Source: Geodermatophilus telluris (GTDB lineage Bacteria; Actinomycetota; Actinomycetes; Mycobacteriales; Geodermatophilaceae). Taken from it: a stretch of 64,000 bases of DNA. Location of the stretch: assembly GCF_900102745.1 (NCBI RefSeq), contig NZ_FMZF01000005.1, forward strand, positions 186,001-250,000. Direction: 5' to 3'. A model generated the notes under the pieces. The model ran no database searches and was not told the DNA's origin. It worked only from the letters and a program-made list of their open reading frames with translations. The position numbers and the translations under genes were made by a program. Shown one piece after another: positions 26,323 through 36,374 of this stretch (position 1 is its first letter; each line of letters opens with the position of its first letter).

Positions 26323-29300
26323 TCACAGGAGCGCGACGCTGGTGGGCCCGAGCAGCGCCTTGATGTCGCCCATCAGCGCCGTGCTCGGCCGGACCCGCAG
26401 CCCCTGGTCGAGCCGCAGCACGGTCTCGCGGCCGTTGTTGAGCAGCTTGAGGTGCACCTCGGTGGTGCCCGGGTGGCTGCCGAGCACCTCGCGCAGCCGC
26501 TCCACCACCGGCGGCGTGCAACGGGCCGCGGCCATCGACACCAGCACCGGCCCGCGCGGGCCCTCGGTGAGCTCGGGGATGCTCACCTCCGAGCCGAACA
26601 GCGAGGGCTGGTCGTCGCGGCGGCTGATCCGGCCCTTGACCACGACGATCTGGTCGCGGACCACCTTCTCCGAGACCTCGGCCCAGGTCTTGGGGAAGAA
26701 CAGCACCTCGATGCCGGACTCCAGGTCCTCCAGCGTCGCGATCGCCCACGGCGCGCCCTGCTTGTTCGTGCGCGGCGCGACCGCGGTGAGTATGCCGGCG
26801 ATGGTGACGTTCGCGCCGTCCTCCACGCCGCCGGCGTTGATCTCCGCGATCGGGGTGTCGGCGTTGGCCGCCAGCACGTGCTCCACCCCGTGCAGCGGGT
26901 GGTCGGACACGTAGAGGCCGAGCATGTCGCGCTCGAAGACCAGCCGCTCGGACTTCGACCAGTCCGCCGTCGGGACGGCGACGTCCAGCGCGCCGCCGAA
27001 CGGGTCGTCGCCGCCGCCGTCGCCGTCGCCTCCGAAGCTGCCGAACAGGTCGAACTGCCCCTCGGCCTCCTTGCGCTTGAGCGACATGGCGGCGTCGACG
27101 GCCTGGGCGTGGATGGCGGCGATGCCCTGCCGCGAGTGGCCGAGGGAGTCGAACGCGCCGGCCTTGGCCAGGGACTCGATCACCTTCTTGTTGCAGGCGA
27201 CGGTGTCGATCTTGCGCATGAAGTCGGCGAAGTCCTTGAACGCGCCCTTCTCCTCGCGCGCCCGGACGATCGAGTCGACGACGTTGGTGCCCACGTTGCG
27301 CACCGACGCCAGGCCGAAGCGGATGTCGGTGCCGACGGCGGTGAAGTCCCAGGAGGACTCGTTGACGTCGGGCGGGAGCACCTTGATGCCCATCCGCCGG
27401 CACTCGGCCAGGTAGATGGGCCGGCGGTCCTTGTCGTCGCCGACGCTGGTGAGCAGGCCGGCCATGTACTCGGCCGGGTAGTTCGCCTTGAGGTACGCCG
27501 TCCAGTAGCTGACCAGGCCGTAGGCGGCCGAGTGCGCCTTGTTGAACGCGTAGTCGGCGAACGGGACGAGGATGTCCCACAGCGTCTTGATCGCCGCGTC
27601 GGAGTAGCCGCGCTCCTTCATTCCGGCCTCGAAGCCGACGAACTCCGCGTCGAGGACCGACTTCTTCTTCTTGCCCATGGCGCGGCGCAGCAGGTCGGCC
27701 TTGCCGAGGGAGTACCCGGCGACCTTCTGCGCGATCGCCATGACCTGCTCCTGGTACACGATCAGGCCGTAGGTGCCGCCCAGGATCTCCTCGAGCGGCT
27801 CGGCCAGCTCGGGGTGGATCGGCGTGATCTCCTGCTGGCCGTTCTTGCGCAGCGCGTAGTTGGTGTGCGAGTTCGCGCCCATCGGGCCGGGCCGGTAGAG
27901 CGCGCCGACGGCGGAGATGTCCTCGAAGTTGTCCGGCCGCATGAGCCGCAGCAGCGAGCGCATCGGCCCGCCGTCGAACTGGAAGACGCCGAGGGTGTCG
28001 CCGCGGGCCAGCAGGTCGTAGGTGGCCTTGTCGGTGAGGTCCTTGCTGATCTCGTCGAGGTCGATCGGCTCCTTGCCGTTGAGCTCGATGTTGCGCAGCG
28101 CGTCGTCGATGACCGTGAGGTTGCGCAGGCCGAGGAAGTCCATCTTCAGCAGGCCGAGCGTCTCGCAGGTCGGGTAGTCGAACTGCGTGATGATCGCGCC
28201 GTCGGCCTCGCGCCGCATGATCGGGATCGAGTCGATCAGCGGGTAGCGGCCGATGATCACGCCGGCGGCGTGCACGCCCCACTGGCGCTTGAGGCCCTCC
28301 AGCTTGCGCGCCTGGTCGACCACCTCGGCCGCGCCCGGGTCGGACTCGTAGCGGGCGCGGAACTCCGCGGCCTCCTTGTAGCGCGGGTGGGCCGGGTCGA
28401 ACACCCCCGACAGCGGGATGCCCTTGCCCATCACGTCCGGCGGCATGAGCTTGGTGAGCTCGTCGCCCACGGAGTAGGGCCGGTCGAGCACGCGCGCGGC
28501 GTCCTTGATGGCGGCCTTGGCCTTGATCGTCCCGTAGGTGACGATCTGGCTGACCCGCTCCTCGCCGTACTTCTGCGAGACGTACTGGATGACCTCGCCG
28601 CGGCGGCGGTCGTCGAAGTCGATGTCGACGTCGGGCATCGAGACGCGCTCGGGGTTGAGGAACCGCTCGAAGATCAGCCCGTGCGCCAGCGGGTCGAGGT
28701 CGGTGATGCCCATGGCGTAGGCGGCCAGGGAGCCCGCGGCCGAGCCACGGCCCGGGCCGACGCGGATGCCGTTGTCCTTGGCCCAGTTGATGAAGTCGGC
28801 GACCACGAGGAAGTACCCCGGGAAGCCCATCTGGGTGATGATCCCGACCTCGTAGTCGGCCTGCTTGCGCACGTGGTCGGGGATGCCGCTCGGGTAGCGC
28901 TTGTGCAGGCCCCGCTCGACCTCCTTGACGAACCAGGAGGTCTCGTCCTCCCCCGGCGGCAGCGGGAACCGGGGCATCAGGTCGGCGCCCTCGGTGAACT
29001 CCACCTCGCACTGCTCGGCGACCAGCAGCGTGTTGTCGCACGCCGCGGCGAGCTCACCGGGGAACAGCGCCCGCATCTCCTCGGCGCTCTTGAGGTAGTA
29101 GCCGTCGCCGTTGAACTTGAAGCGGTTGGTCTCGTTGAGCCGCGCGCCGGTCTGGATGCACAGCAGGGCGTCGTGCGCCTCGGCGTCCTCCTTGCGCGTG
29201 TAGTGCAGGTCGTTGGTGGCCAGCAGCGGGATGCCGAGCTCCTGCGCGATCTGCATGAGCTGCGGGCGGGTCTTCTGCTCGATCGTCAGGCCGTGGTCCA

Positions 29301-29904
29301 TCAGCTCGGCGTAGAAGTTCCCCTTGCCGAAGATGTCCTGGAAGTCGGCGGCGGCCTGCCGCGCGCGGTCGTACTTGCCCGCGCGCAGCCACATGTTGAC
29401 CTCGCCCGACGGGCAGCCGGTGGTGGCGATGAGGCCGGCGCCGTGGCGCTCGAGCAGGTCGCGGTCGAAGCGCGGCTTGCGGTACTGGCCCTCGAGGCTG
29501 GCCATCGAGGAGATGCGGAAGAGGTTGTGCATCCCCTCGGTGGTGCGGGCCAGCAGCGTCATGTGCGTGTAGGCGGCCTTGCCGCGGGAGGAGCCACCCT
29601 CGCCGTCCTCGTCGACGAGGTTGTCGCCGAAGTCGAACGGCGCGCGGTCGAAGCGCGAGCCGGGCGTGTAGTAGCCCTCCATGCCGATGATCGGCTTCAC
29701 GCCGGCGGCCTTGGCCTGCTTGTAGAAGTCGTAGGCGCCGAACACGTTGCCGTGGTCGGTCATCGCCAGCGCCGGCATGCCGTACTCGGCGGCGGCCTTC
29801 GTGACCTCGGGCAGCTTGGCCGCCCCGTCGAGCATCGAGTACTCGGTGTGGGTGTGCAGGTGCACGAACGAGCTGGTCGCTGCTCGATGGCCTGGGCTGC
29901 TCAC
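26323..29904 (-). CDS. dnaE: DNA polymerase III alpha subunit DnaE
   Basis: Replicative polymerase of 1193 residues, the expected size for DnaE1. The N-terminal PHP domain begins FVHLHTHTEYSMLDG with metal-binding HxH; the palm has GRGSAAGSL and the catalytic aspartates in MPDVDIDFDD; a helix-hairpin-helix region and an OB fold (NVTIAGILTAVAPRTNKQGAPW) follow. Residues look intact, including RRAMGKKKKS. The GTG start at 29904 gives the usual short leader; an open frame continues upstream but lacks conserved features. The 234-base gap to the next gene upstream must contain its promoter. Confidence 0.97.
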   Translation of the reverse strand: MSSPGHRAATSSFVHLHTHTEYSMLDGAAKLPEVTKAAAEYGMPALAMTDHGNVFGAYDFYKQAKAAGVKPIIGMEGYYTPGSRFDRAPFDFGDNLVDEDGEGGSSRGKAAYTHMTLLARTTEGMHNLFRISSMASLEGQYRKPRFDRDLLERHGAGLIATTGCPSGEVNMWLRAGKYDRARQAAADFQDIFGKGNFYAELMDHGLTIEQKTRPQLMQIAQELGIPLLATNDLHYTRKEDAEAHDALLCIQTGARLNETNRFKFNGDGYYLKSAEEMRALFPGELAAACDNTLLVAEQCEVEFTEGADLMPRFPLPPGEDETSWFVKEVERGLHKRYPSGIPDHVRKQADYEVGIITQMGFPGYFLVVADFINWAKDNGIRVGPGRGSAAGSLAAYAMGITDLDPLAHGLIFERFLNPERVSMPDVDIDFDDRRRGEVIQYVSQKYGEERVSQIVTYGTIKAKAAIKDAARVLDRPYSVGDELTKLMPPDVMGKGIPLSGVFDPAHPRYKEAAEFRARYESDPGAAEVVDQARKLEGLKRQWGVHAAGVIIGRYPLIDSIPIMRREADGAIITQFDYPTCETLGLLKMDFLGLRNLTVIDDALRNIELNGKEPIDLDEISKDLTDKATYDLLARGDTLGVFQFDGGPMRSLLRLMRPDNFEDISAVGALYRPGPMGANSHTNYALRKNGQQEITPIHPELAEPLEEILGGTYGLIVYQEQVMAIAQKVAGYSLGKADLLRRAMGKKKKSVLDAEFVGFEAGMKERGYSDAAIKTLWDILVPFADYAFNKAHSAAYGLVSYWTAYLKANYPAEYMAGLLTSVGDDKDRRPIYLAECRRMGIKVLPPDVNESSWDFTAVGTDIRFGLASVRNVGTNVVDSIVRAREEKGAFKDFADFMRKIDTVACNKKVIESLAKAGAFDSLGHSRQGIAAIHAQAVDAAMSLKRKEAEGQFDLFGSFGGDGDGGGDDPFGGALDVAVPTADWSKSERLVFERDMLGLYVSDHPLHGVEHVLAANADTPIAEINAGGVEDGANVTIAGILTAVAPRTNKQGAPWAIATLEDLESGIEVLFFPKTWAEVSEKVVRDQIVVVKGRISRRDDQPSLFGSEVSIPELTEGPRGPVLVSMAAARCTPPVVERLREVLGSHPGTTEVHLKLLNNGRETVLRLDQGLRVRPSTALMGDIKALLGPTSVALL

Positions 29905-30138
29905 GGTGCTGCGGCGCTCCTCACGGGTCGTGCTGGCCCAGCCGTCGGGTGCTCCGGCGGGCGACCGGCGGGGAAGACCGGGCGGTGCGGTGCGACGGAC
30001 CGACGGCGGCCCGGGCCGGTGCCGTCGATCCTCGCACTGGCGCCTGTCTACGCCGAGGGTCTGACAGGACGTGTCTCGGCCTCGGAGCACGGCTGCCGCG
30101 GTCCGCGTGCGCAGCGTCACAGCCGGCGGCGGCGGGGG

Positions 30139-30573
30139 CTACAGCCGGCGGCGCATCGTCACGTGGCGGATGCCGGCCTCCTCGTACTCGCCGCCCACCG
30201 CGGTGTAGCCGGCCCGCTCGTAGAAGCCGCGGGCGCCGACCTGGGCGTGCAGCTCCACCTCGGGCAGGCCACGGGCCGCAGCCTGCCGGTGCAGCTCGGC
30301 GAGCACCGCGGCGCCGTACCCGCCGCCGCGGGCGGCCGCGTCGACCGCCATCCGGCCGACCACCGCGCGCCCGCCGCGCTCGAGCAGCCGGCCGGTGGCC
30401 ACCACCCGCCCGGCGGGGTCGAGGGCGACGGCGTGCACGGCGGTGGCGTCGGCGGCGTCCTGCTCGACCTCGGGCGGCACGCCCTGCTCGTCGACGAAGA
30501 CCCGGGTGCGCAGCGCCACCACCTGCGGCCAGTCCTCGGGGCCCGCCACGCGGGCGGTGGGCCGGGCGGTCAC
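30139..30573 (-). CDS. GNAT acetyltransferase (ElaA/YjcF-like)
   Basis: A 144-residue GNAT protein. VVALRTRVFVDEQGVPPEVEQD is the diagnostic N-terminal block of the ElaA/YjcF subgroup; VGRMAVDAAARGGGYGAAVL supplies the acetyl-CoA pyrophosphate loop (RGGGYG) and ELHAQVGARGFYERAGYTAVG the C-terminal half. The substrate is unknown. The GTG start overlaps the CPBP protease stop in a GTGA junction. Confidence 0.88.
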   Translation of the reverse strand: MTARPTARVAGPEDWPQVVALRTRVFVDEQGVPPEVEQDAADATAVHAVALDPAGRVVATGRLLERGGRAVVGRMAVDAAARGGGYGAAVLAELHRQAAARGLPEVELHAQVGARGFYERAGYTAVGGEYEEAGIRHVTMRRRL

Positions 30574-31367
30574 GCGGCCGCTCCCCCGGCCGCGCGGGGC
30601 GCGGGCAGCCCGCCGGGCAGCGCCGAGGCCGGCACCAGCAGGAAGCGCAGGTCGACGGCGGCGTGCAGCAGCACGGGCAGCAGCAGCGAGCCGGTGTCGA
30701 GGTAGAGCGCGGCGAACACCCCGCCCAGGACGCCGGTGAGCACCACCCCCGGCGGCCCCTGGTAGGCGTGCGCCAGGCCGAAGGCGACCGCCGCGACCAG
30801 CACGAGCACCGGCGCCGGGAGGTCCGGGCCGACCGCGGCGACGACGGCGAGGAAGAACCCGCGGTAGAGCCACTCCTCGCAGACACCGGCGGTGACCCCG
30901 ACGACGCCGAACAGCCGCCGCTCGGCCGTCGTCCGCGGCAGCAGCGCCAAGGTGGCGTGTCCCTCCGGCTCGGCGTGCCGCCCCTCGCCGGGCCGCTGCA
31001 CCCGCGCCAGCGCGCCGCCGCGCAGCGCGCGCACCGAGACCAGGGAGAGCACCAGCACCAGCACGGTCGCCGTCCCGGTCACCGGGCCCGGCCAACCGGT
31101 GGGCCAGGCCAGCCCGACCGCAGCGGCGTCCACGCCCGGGGCGGACAGCCACAGGACGGCGGCGAGCACCGCCAGCCCCCACTCGAGCACCAGCAGCCGC
31201 CGGTAGAAGGACTGCCGGGCCGAGCCGTCGGTGCGCAGCCGGCCCTCGAAGCGGCGGTGCAGCACGTGCCCGACGAGCGGCTCGCCGACCACGAGGTAGC
31301 AGGCCACGACGACGGCCGACAGCGCCGCCGGCCCGAAGGCGGCGAGCTGGTCGGGCAGCGCGGTCAC
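30570..31367 (-). CDS. CPBP-family intramembrane glutamic protease
   Basis: A membrane protein of 265 residues with about eight hydrophobic segments. The CPBP (Abi/Rce1) active-site motifs are present: VCEEWLYRG with the paired glutamates and Arg, GLAHAYQG with the first His and LHAAVD with the second. It should cleave peptides within the membrane; the substrate is unknown, and family members act in CAAX-like processing or bacteriocin self-immunity. GTG start, 32 bases after the rluD-like gene in transcription terms on its downstream side; coupled to the GNAT gene by a GTGA overlap. Confidence 0.88.
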   Translation of the reverse strand: MTALPDQLAAFGPAALSAVVVACYLVVGEPLVGHVLHRRFEGRLRTDGSARQSFYRRLLVLEWGLAVLAAVLWLSAPGVDAAAVGLAWPTGWPGPVTGTATVLVLVLSLVSVRALRGGALARVQRPGEGRHAEPEGHATLALLPRTTAERRLFGVVGVTAGVCEEWLYRGFFLAVVAAVGPDLPAPVLVLVAAVAFGLAHAYQGPPGVVLTGVLGGVFAALYLDTGSLLLPVLLHAAVDLRFLLVPASALPGGLPAPRAAGGAAA

Positions 31368-31399
31368 GGGGCGGCGCTCACCGGGTGACGGCCCCCGCC

Positions 31400-32335
31400 T
31401 CAGGACTCGGCGCGCAGCACGGCCAGCGCGCCGGCCAGGTCGGGCGGGTAGGCGCTGGTGAACTCCACCCAGTGCCCGTCGGCCGGGTGGGCGAAGCCCA
31501 GCCGCACCGCGTGCAGCCACTGCCGGGACACGCCCAGCCGGGCGGCGAGGGTGGGGTCGGCGCCGTAGGTGGCGTCGCCGACGCAGGGGTGGCGCATCGC
31601 GGAGAAGTGCACCCGGATCTGGTGGGTGCGCCCGGTCTCGAGGTGGACGTCGACCAGGCTGGCGGCGGCGAAGGCCTCGACGACCTCGTAGTGGGTCACC
31701 GAGGGCCGCCCCCCGCTGACGACGGCGAACCGCCAGTCGTGCCGCGGGTGGCGGTCGATGGGGGCGTCGATCGTGCCGCGCGAGGGGTCGGGGTGGCCCT
31801 GCACCAGCGCGTGGTAGCCCTTGTCGACCGTGCGCTCCTTGAACGCGGCCTTGAGCACGGTGTAGGCGCGCTCGCTCTTGGCCACCACCATCAGCCCGGT
31901 GGTCGCGGCGTCCAGCCGGTGCACCACGCCCTGCCGCTCGGGGGCCCCGGAGGTGGAGACCCGGTAGCCGGCCGCGGCCAGCCCGCCCACGACGGTCGGG
32001 CCCTCCCAGCCGGGGCTGGGGTGCGCGGCGACGCCGACCGGCTTGTCGACGACCACGACGTCGTCGTCGTCGTGGACGACGGTCAGCCCGGGCACCGGCT
32101 CCGGCGCGGGCGGCTCACCCGGCGGCGGGGGCAGCTCGACCTCCAGCCAGCTCCCGCCGGTGAGCCGGTCGCCCTTGCCGCGGGCGCGGCCGTCGACCCA
32201 CACCTTGTCGGCGTCGGCGAGCTCGGCGGCGACCGCCCGCGACAGGCCGAACAGCCGCGCCAGCGCCTGGTCGACCCGCTGGCCCTCGAGCCCGTCGGGG
32301 ACCGGCAGCGCCCGGTGCGGGCCGGAGGAGGTCAC
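31400..32335 (-). CDS. 23S rRNA pseudouridine synthase, RluD/RluA family
   Basis: An enzyme of 311 residues that isomerises uridine in RNA. An N-terminal S4 domain ([17 protein letters not shown] with [15 protein letters not shown]) precedes the catalytic domain: [17 protein letters not shown], the active-site Asp in [18 protein letters not shown] and the [19 protein letters not shown] block. This combination and the position beside lspA fit the actinobacterial RluD-like enzyme, likely for helix 69 of 23S rRNA, though the target cannot be read from sequence. Starts at GTG 32335, 26 bases after lspA. Confidence 0.93.
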   Translation of the reverse strand: MTSSGPHRALPVPDGLEGQRVDQALARLFGLSRAVAAELADADKVWVDGRARGKGDRLTGGSWLEVELPPPPGEPPAPEPVPGLTVVHDDDDVVVVDKPVGVAAHPSPGWEGPTVVGGLAAAGYRVSTSGAPERQGVVHRLDAATTGLMVVAKSERAYTVLKAAFKERTVDKGYHALVQGHPDPSRGTIDAPIDRHPRHDWRFAVVSGGRPSVTHYEVVEAFAAASLVDVHLETGRTHQIRVHFSAMRHPCVGDATYGADPTLAARLGVSRQWLHAVRLGFAHPADGHWVEFTSAYPPDLAGALAVLRAES

Positions 32336-32361
32336 GGGGTCATCGTCCCAGGCCGCGGCGG

Positions 32362-32970
32362 TCAGCCGCGGGAGACCGCGTCGTCCCCGCGGTCCGTGCC
32401 GTGGGTGCCGCCGCGGGTGCCGCCGCGGGTGCCGTCGAACTCGATCCCGCGCAGCGCCAGCACGGCGCCGAGCACCCCGCCGCAGACGATCGCCGAGTCG
32501 GCCAGGTTGAAGATCGGGTAGACCTCGCCGTCGGGGGCGAACACCGAGACGAAGTCGACGACGCCGCCGCGGAGGAAGCCGGGGTCGCGGAACACCCGGT
32601 CGAGGAGGTTGCCCACCGCGCCGCCGAGCACGAGGCCCAGGGCCACCGCCCAGCCCAGGGAGGTCAGCCGCCGCGCCGTCCGCACGATCACCACGGCGAC
32701 CGCCACGGCGATGAGCGTGAACACCACGGTGAAGCCCTCGGCGAAGGAGAACGCGGCGCCGGTGTTGCGCGCCTGGGTGAGGTACACCAGGCCGCCGAGC
32801 AGGCGGATGTCGGCGCCGGGCGCGACGGTGGCCACCACCAGCAGCTTGGTGGCCAGGTCGGCGAGCAGGACCAGCGCGGCGAGCACGAGCAGCAGCCGGG
32901 TGCGGGGACGGCGGACCGGCGCCGTCGTCCCCTCGGGGACGGCGGGCGGTTGCGCGGGCTGCTCGGTCAG
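32362..32970 (-). CDS. lspA: lipoprotein signal peptidase LspA
   Basis: Signal peptidase II, cleaving lipoprotein signal peptides after lipidation. Four transmembrane helices and both catalytic aspartates are visible: [12 protein letters not shown] and [12 protein letters not shown], with [11 protein letters not shown] between helices. The hydrophilic N-terminus (about 25 residues) and a Gly/Thr/Arg repeat tail are extra. No ATG or GTG lies between the upstream AGGAG and the first helix; a CTG at 32970 sits eight bases after that AGGAG, so a CTG start is proposed. Directly upstream of the rluD-like gene, as in other Actinobacteria. Confidence 0.93.
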   Translation of the reverse strand: MTEQPAQPPAVPEGTTAPVRRPRTRLLLVLAALVLLADLATKLLVVATVAPGADIRLLGGLVYLTQARNTGAAFSFAEGFTVVFTLIAVAVAVVIVRTARRLTSLGWAVALGLVLGGAVGNLLDRVFRDPGFLRGGVVDFVSVFAPDGEVYPIFNLADSAIVCGGVLGAVLALRGIEFDGTRGGTRGGTHGTDRGDDAVSRG

Positions 32971-33081
32971 GGCGGGGTCTCCTGCTCGCGGTCGGGGGCC
33001 GTGGGGCGTCGTCCGACGATAGCCGCGGCGGGGCCCGCGACCGCCGCAGACACCGGCCGGGCCCGCCACCCGGGGCGCGGG

Positions 33082-33116
33082 TGAGACATCTCACAGCCCT
33101 GCGGACGCATCTCACA
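33082..33116. promoter_or_regulatory. paired CATCTCACA boxes upstream of mqo
   Basis: CATCTCACA occurs at 33087-33095 and again at 33108-33116, exactly 21 bases apart (two helical turns). The first is part of a small palindrome TGAGACATCTCA (33082-33093). The pair lies about 75-110 bases before the mqo start and is relatively AT-rich. A regulator-binding site is inferred; the protein is unknown. Confidence 0.4.
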
Positions 33117-33191
33117 CCGTGAACGAGGCGTGTCCGGACCGTTTCCCGCCGATGGTCGGAGATGGCACACGTCCACGTCAGGAAGGCAGTC

Positions 33192-34685
33192 GTGTCCACC
33201 GACCTCGCATCAGCCACCGACCCCGACGTCGTCCTCGTCGGCGGCGGCGTCATGAGCGCGACCCTGGCGTCGCTGCTCGGTGTCCTCGCGCCCGAGTGGA
33301 GCGTCACCGTGTTCGAGTCCGCGGCCGACGTGGCCGGCGAGAGCTCGGACGCGTGGAACAACGCCGGCACCGGCCACGCCGCGCTGTGCGAGCTCAACTA
33401 CACGCCGGCCGGCCCCGACGGCCGGGTGGACACCACCAAGGCGCGGGCGATCAACGAGCAGTTCCAGGTCTCGCGCCAGTTCTGGTCGCACCTGGTGCGC
33501 ACCGGGCTGACCGGCTCGCCCAAGGACTTCATCACGCCGGTCCCGCACGTCGGCTTCGTCACCGGCGAGCAGGGCCGCGACTACATGCGCAACCGGCACG
33601 CCGCGCTCTCGGCCGAGCCGCTGTTCGCGGGCCTGGAGTACACCGACGACCCGGCCGAGCTGGCCTCCTGGGTACCGCTGGTGATGGACGGCCGCGACCC
33701 GCAGGAGGTCGTCGCCGCGACCCGCTCGGTGGCCGGCACCGACGTCAACTTCGGTGCCCTGACCCGGCTGCTGCTCGCCCAGGGCGAGGCCCGCGGCGTG
33801 CAGGTGCACACCTCCCAGCGGGTCACCGACCTCGACCGGATGACCGACGGCCGCTGGAAGGTGACCGTCGCCGACCGGCGGACCGGCGAGGAGCGCACGC
33901 TGCGCACCCGGTTCGTCTTCGTCGGCGCCGGCGGCGGCGCGCTGCCGCTGCTGCAGAAGGCCGCCATCCCCGAGATCCGCGGCTTCGGCGGCTTCCCGGT
34001 CAGCGGCAAGTTCCTGCGCACCCGCTCCCCCGAGCTGGTCACCAGGCACCAGGCCAAGGTCTACGGGCAGGCCGCCGTCGGCGCGCCGCCGATGTCGGTG
34101 CCGCACCTGGACCTGCGCCTGGTCGACGGCGAGTACTCGCTGCTGTTCGGCCCCTACGCCGGCTGGTCGCCGAAGTTCCTCAAGGCCGGGTCGGTGTTCG
34201 ACCTGCCGCTGTCGGTCAAGCCGAACAACCTGGGCTCCATGCTCGGCGTCGCCCGCACCGAGCTGGACCTGACCAAGTACCTCGTCACCGAGGTGCTGGC
34301 CTCCCGCGGCGCGAAGCACCGCACGCTGCAGGGGTTCGTGCCGCTGGCCGAGCAGGCCGACTGGGAGATGATCACCGCGGGCCAGCGGGTGCAGGTGATC
34401 AAGCAGGACCCGAGGACCGGCAAGGGCGTGCTGCAGTTCGGCACCGAGCTGGTCGTCGGCGCCGACGGCTCGATCGCCGGGCTGCTCGGCGCCTCCCCGG
34501 GTGCCTCGACCGCCGTCTCGGCGATGCTGTCCCTCGTCGAGAGGTGCTTCCCCGACCGGGTGGCCGCCCGTCGCACGGCCCTCGAGGAGGCCATCCCCTC
34601 CTACGGCCGCGACCTCTCCCGCGACCCGGCCCTGCTGGCCGCCGTCCGCGAGGAGACCACCCGCACCCTGGAGCTCAACGGCTGA
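33192..34685 (+). CDS. mqo: malate:quinone oxidoreductase
   Basis: Peripheral membrane FAD enzyme of about 497 residues oxidising malate to oxaloacetate with quinone reduction, replacing or joining NAD-malate dehydrogenase in the TCA cycle. Seen: the FAD motif [68 protein letters not shown] and the C-terminal [16 protein letters not shown]. The GTG at 33192 is preferred to ATG 33162 because AGGAAGG lies seven bases before it. Single gene, probably under the paired boxes just upstream. Confidence 0.95.
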   Translation: MSTDLASATDPDVVLVGGGVMSATLASLLGVLAPEWSVTVFESAADVAGESSDAWNNAGTGHAALCELNYTPAGPDGRVDTTKARAINEQFQVSRQFWSHLVRTGLTGSPKDFITPVPHVGFVTGEQGRDYMRNRHAALSAEPLFAGLEYTDDPAELASWVPLVMDGRDPQEVVAATRSVAGTDVNFGALTRLLLAQGEARGVQVHTSQRVTDLDRMTDGRWKVTVADRRTGEERTLRTRFVFVGAGGGALPLLQKAAIPEIRGFGGFPVSGKFLRTRSPELVTRHQAKVYGQAAVGAPPMSVPHLDLRLVDGEYSLLFGPYAGWSPKFLKAGSVFDLPLSVKPNNLGSMLGVARTELDLTKYLVTEVLASRGAKHRTLQGFVPLAEQADWEMITAGQRVQVIKQDPRTGKGVLQFGTELVVGADGSIAGLLGASPGASTAVSAMLSLVERCFPDRVAARRTALEEAIPSYGRDLSRDPALLAAVREETTRTLELNG

Positions 34686-34690
34686 GAGAG

Positions 34691-34745
34691 GGCCCTCCTG
34701 CCCCCCACCCCTCGCACGCTCGGGGCAGGCCCCTGCAGGAGGGCC
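34691..34745. repeat. dispersed GC palindrome, copy 1 (terminator-like)
   Basis: Perfect 11-base outer arms, GGCCCTCCTGC (34691-34701) and GCAGGAGGGCC (34735-34745), enclose a 33-base GC core that starts CCCCCACCCCTCGC and ends GGCCCCT. It sits between the convergent mqo and antiporter genes, where a two-way terminator would be expected, although no T-run follows. Two related copies are at 45152-45207 and 48792-48843. Confidence 0.75.
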
Positions 34746-34764
34746 GACAGCGCCGGGTCCTCGC

Positions 34765-36276
34765 TCAGTCCGCCTCGGTGGCCGCGCCCTGCTCGCCGCG
34801 CCAGGAGGCCAGCCGGCCGGCGCGGCTGACCGCGCGCAGCCGCCGCTCGGCCTCGGAGCGGGAGCGGCGGGCCGACACCAGCAGCGCCTGGTCGCCGCGC
34901 ATCAGCCGGGTCGTCGCGTCGGGCACGAACGAGCGGCCGTCGCGGACGATGAGCACCACCGCGGCGTCCTCGGGCAGCCGCAGCTCGGGCAGGTAGACGC
35001 CGTGCAGCCGGGAGCCCTCGGGCACCCGCATCTGCATCAGCTCGGCGTCGAGCTCCTCCAGCGGCGCGGACTCCACCTGGACGTCGCGGGGCGTCACCGG
35101 GGTGGCGATGCCCAGTCGGCGGGCCACCCACGGCAGCGACCGGCCCTGCACGAGGGTGAAGACGACGACCAGCACGAACACCGTGTCGAAGACGAAGGTC
35201 GCCCCGGGCACCTGCGCGGTGAGCGGGAAGGTGGCCAGCACGATCGGCACCGCCCCGCGCAGCCCCGCCCAGGAGATGAAGGCCTGCTGCGCCCACGGCA
35301 TCCGGAACCACACCAGGCTGGCCAGCACCGACAGCGGCCGGGCCACCAGCAGCAGCGCGCCACCGACCAGCAGCGCCGGCCCGATCGCCTCCGGCAGCCG
35401 CCCCGGCGACACCAGCAGCCCGAGGAGCACGAACAACCCGATCTGGGCCAGCGACGCCATGCCCTCGGCGAACCCGATCGAGGCGGCCCGGTGCGGCAGG
35501 GCGGCGTTGCCGAGCACCAGCCCGCACAGGTACACCGCCACGAAGCCGGAGGTGTGCGCCAGCGTGGCCGAGGCGTAGGCCAGCACGCACAGCGCCAGGG
35601 TGGCCAGCGGGTAGAAGCCCGACAGCGGCAACGCCGAGCGGCGCAGCAGCCAGGCGCCGGCGGCCCCGAGCACGACGCCGATCACCGACCCGCCGACCAG
35701 CTCGGCCACCACCACGACCGCGGTCAGCCACCAGGACGTCGCCGCGCCGCCGGTCAGCGTGTCGGCCAGGACCATCACCAGCAGGATCACCGGCGCGTCG
35801 TTGAGGCCGCTCTCCGCCTCCAGGGCCGCGGCCACCCGGCGCGGCAGCGGCAGCCGGCGCAGCGTGGCGAACACCGCCGCGGCGTCGGTGGAGCTGACGA
35901 CGGCGCCCAGCAGCAGCGCGAAGGGCCAGTCCACGCCGAGCAGCGCGACGGCGACCGCCGCCGTCGTCGCCACGCTCACCACGACGCCCACGGTGGCCAG
36001 CGACAACCCCGGCCCGACGGCGCTGCGGACGTCGCCCCACCGGGTGGTCAGACCGCCCTCGGCCAGGATGACGACGAGCGCGGCGACGCCGAGGGTCTGG
36101 GTGAGCGCGTAGTCCTCGAACTGGATGCCCGCGCCGCTCTCCCCCAGCGCGACGCCGAGCGCCAGGTAGAGCAGCAGGCTGGGCAGCCCGAGCCGGTCGG
36201 CCAGCCGCAGGGCGATCGCGGCCACCAGCACCACGAGCGCGCCGACGGCGAGGGCGACGGTGACCGTGGTGTTCAC
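34765..36276 (-). CDS. CPA1-type K+(Na+)/H+ antiporter with RCK_C domain
   Basis: A 503-residue cation/proton antiporter of the NhaP2/CvrA type. Twelve or so transmembrane helices span residues 5-385, with the ion-binding motifs AVVSSTDAAAVFATL and ESGLNDAPVILLV. A C-terminal TrkA-C (RCK_C) domain (about 400-470, VPEGSRLHGVYLPELRLPEDAAVVLIVRDG) is a ligand-sensing regulatory module. Likely role: K+ or Na+ extrusion and pH or osmotic balance. GTG start; divergent from ileS with a 98-base gap. Confidence 0.92.
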   Translation of the reverse strand: MNTTVTVALAVGALVVLVAAIALRLADRLGLPSLLLYLALGVALGESGAGIQFEDYALTQTLGVAALVVILAEGGLTTRWGDVRSAVGPGLSLATVGVVVSVATTAAVAVALLGVDWPFALLLGAVVSSTDAAAVFATLRRLPLPRRVAAALEAESGLNDAPVILLVMVLADTLTGGAATSWWLTAVVVVAELVGGSVIGVVLGAAGAWLLRRSALPLSGFYPLATLALCVLAYASATLAHTSGFVAVYLCGLVLGNAALPHRAASIGFAEGMASLAQIGLFVLLGLLVSPGRLPEAIGPALLVGGALLLVARPLSVLASLVWFRMPWAQQAFISWAGLRGAVPIVLATFPLTAQVPGATFVFDTVFVLVVVFTLVQGRSLPWVARRLGIATPVTPRDVQVESAPLEELDAELMQMRVPEGSRLHGVYLPELRLPEDAAVVLIVRDGRSFVPDATTRLMRGDQALLVSARRSRSEAERRLRAVSRAGRLASWRGEQGAATEAD

Positions 36277-36374
36277 CGCCCGCCGCCGATCACGGCGGCA
36301 GTCTCTCGTACCCGCGCGCGCCGGCTGCCGCCCCGCCGCCGGGAGGTGCTCGACGGCTCGGGGACAATGGCGGC

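Noticed and set aside
25735..30705. 1656-codon open frame opposite dnaE
   Set aside because: It is the reverse frame of DnaE with Asp/Val/Arg-rich, domain-free sequence; such frames are expected opposite long genes at this GC content.
36277..36374. Possible T-box leader before ileS
   Set aside because: The gap is only 98 bases and no GGTACC-like T-box core or specifier stem was found.
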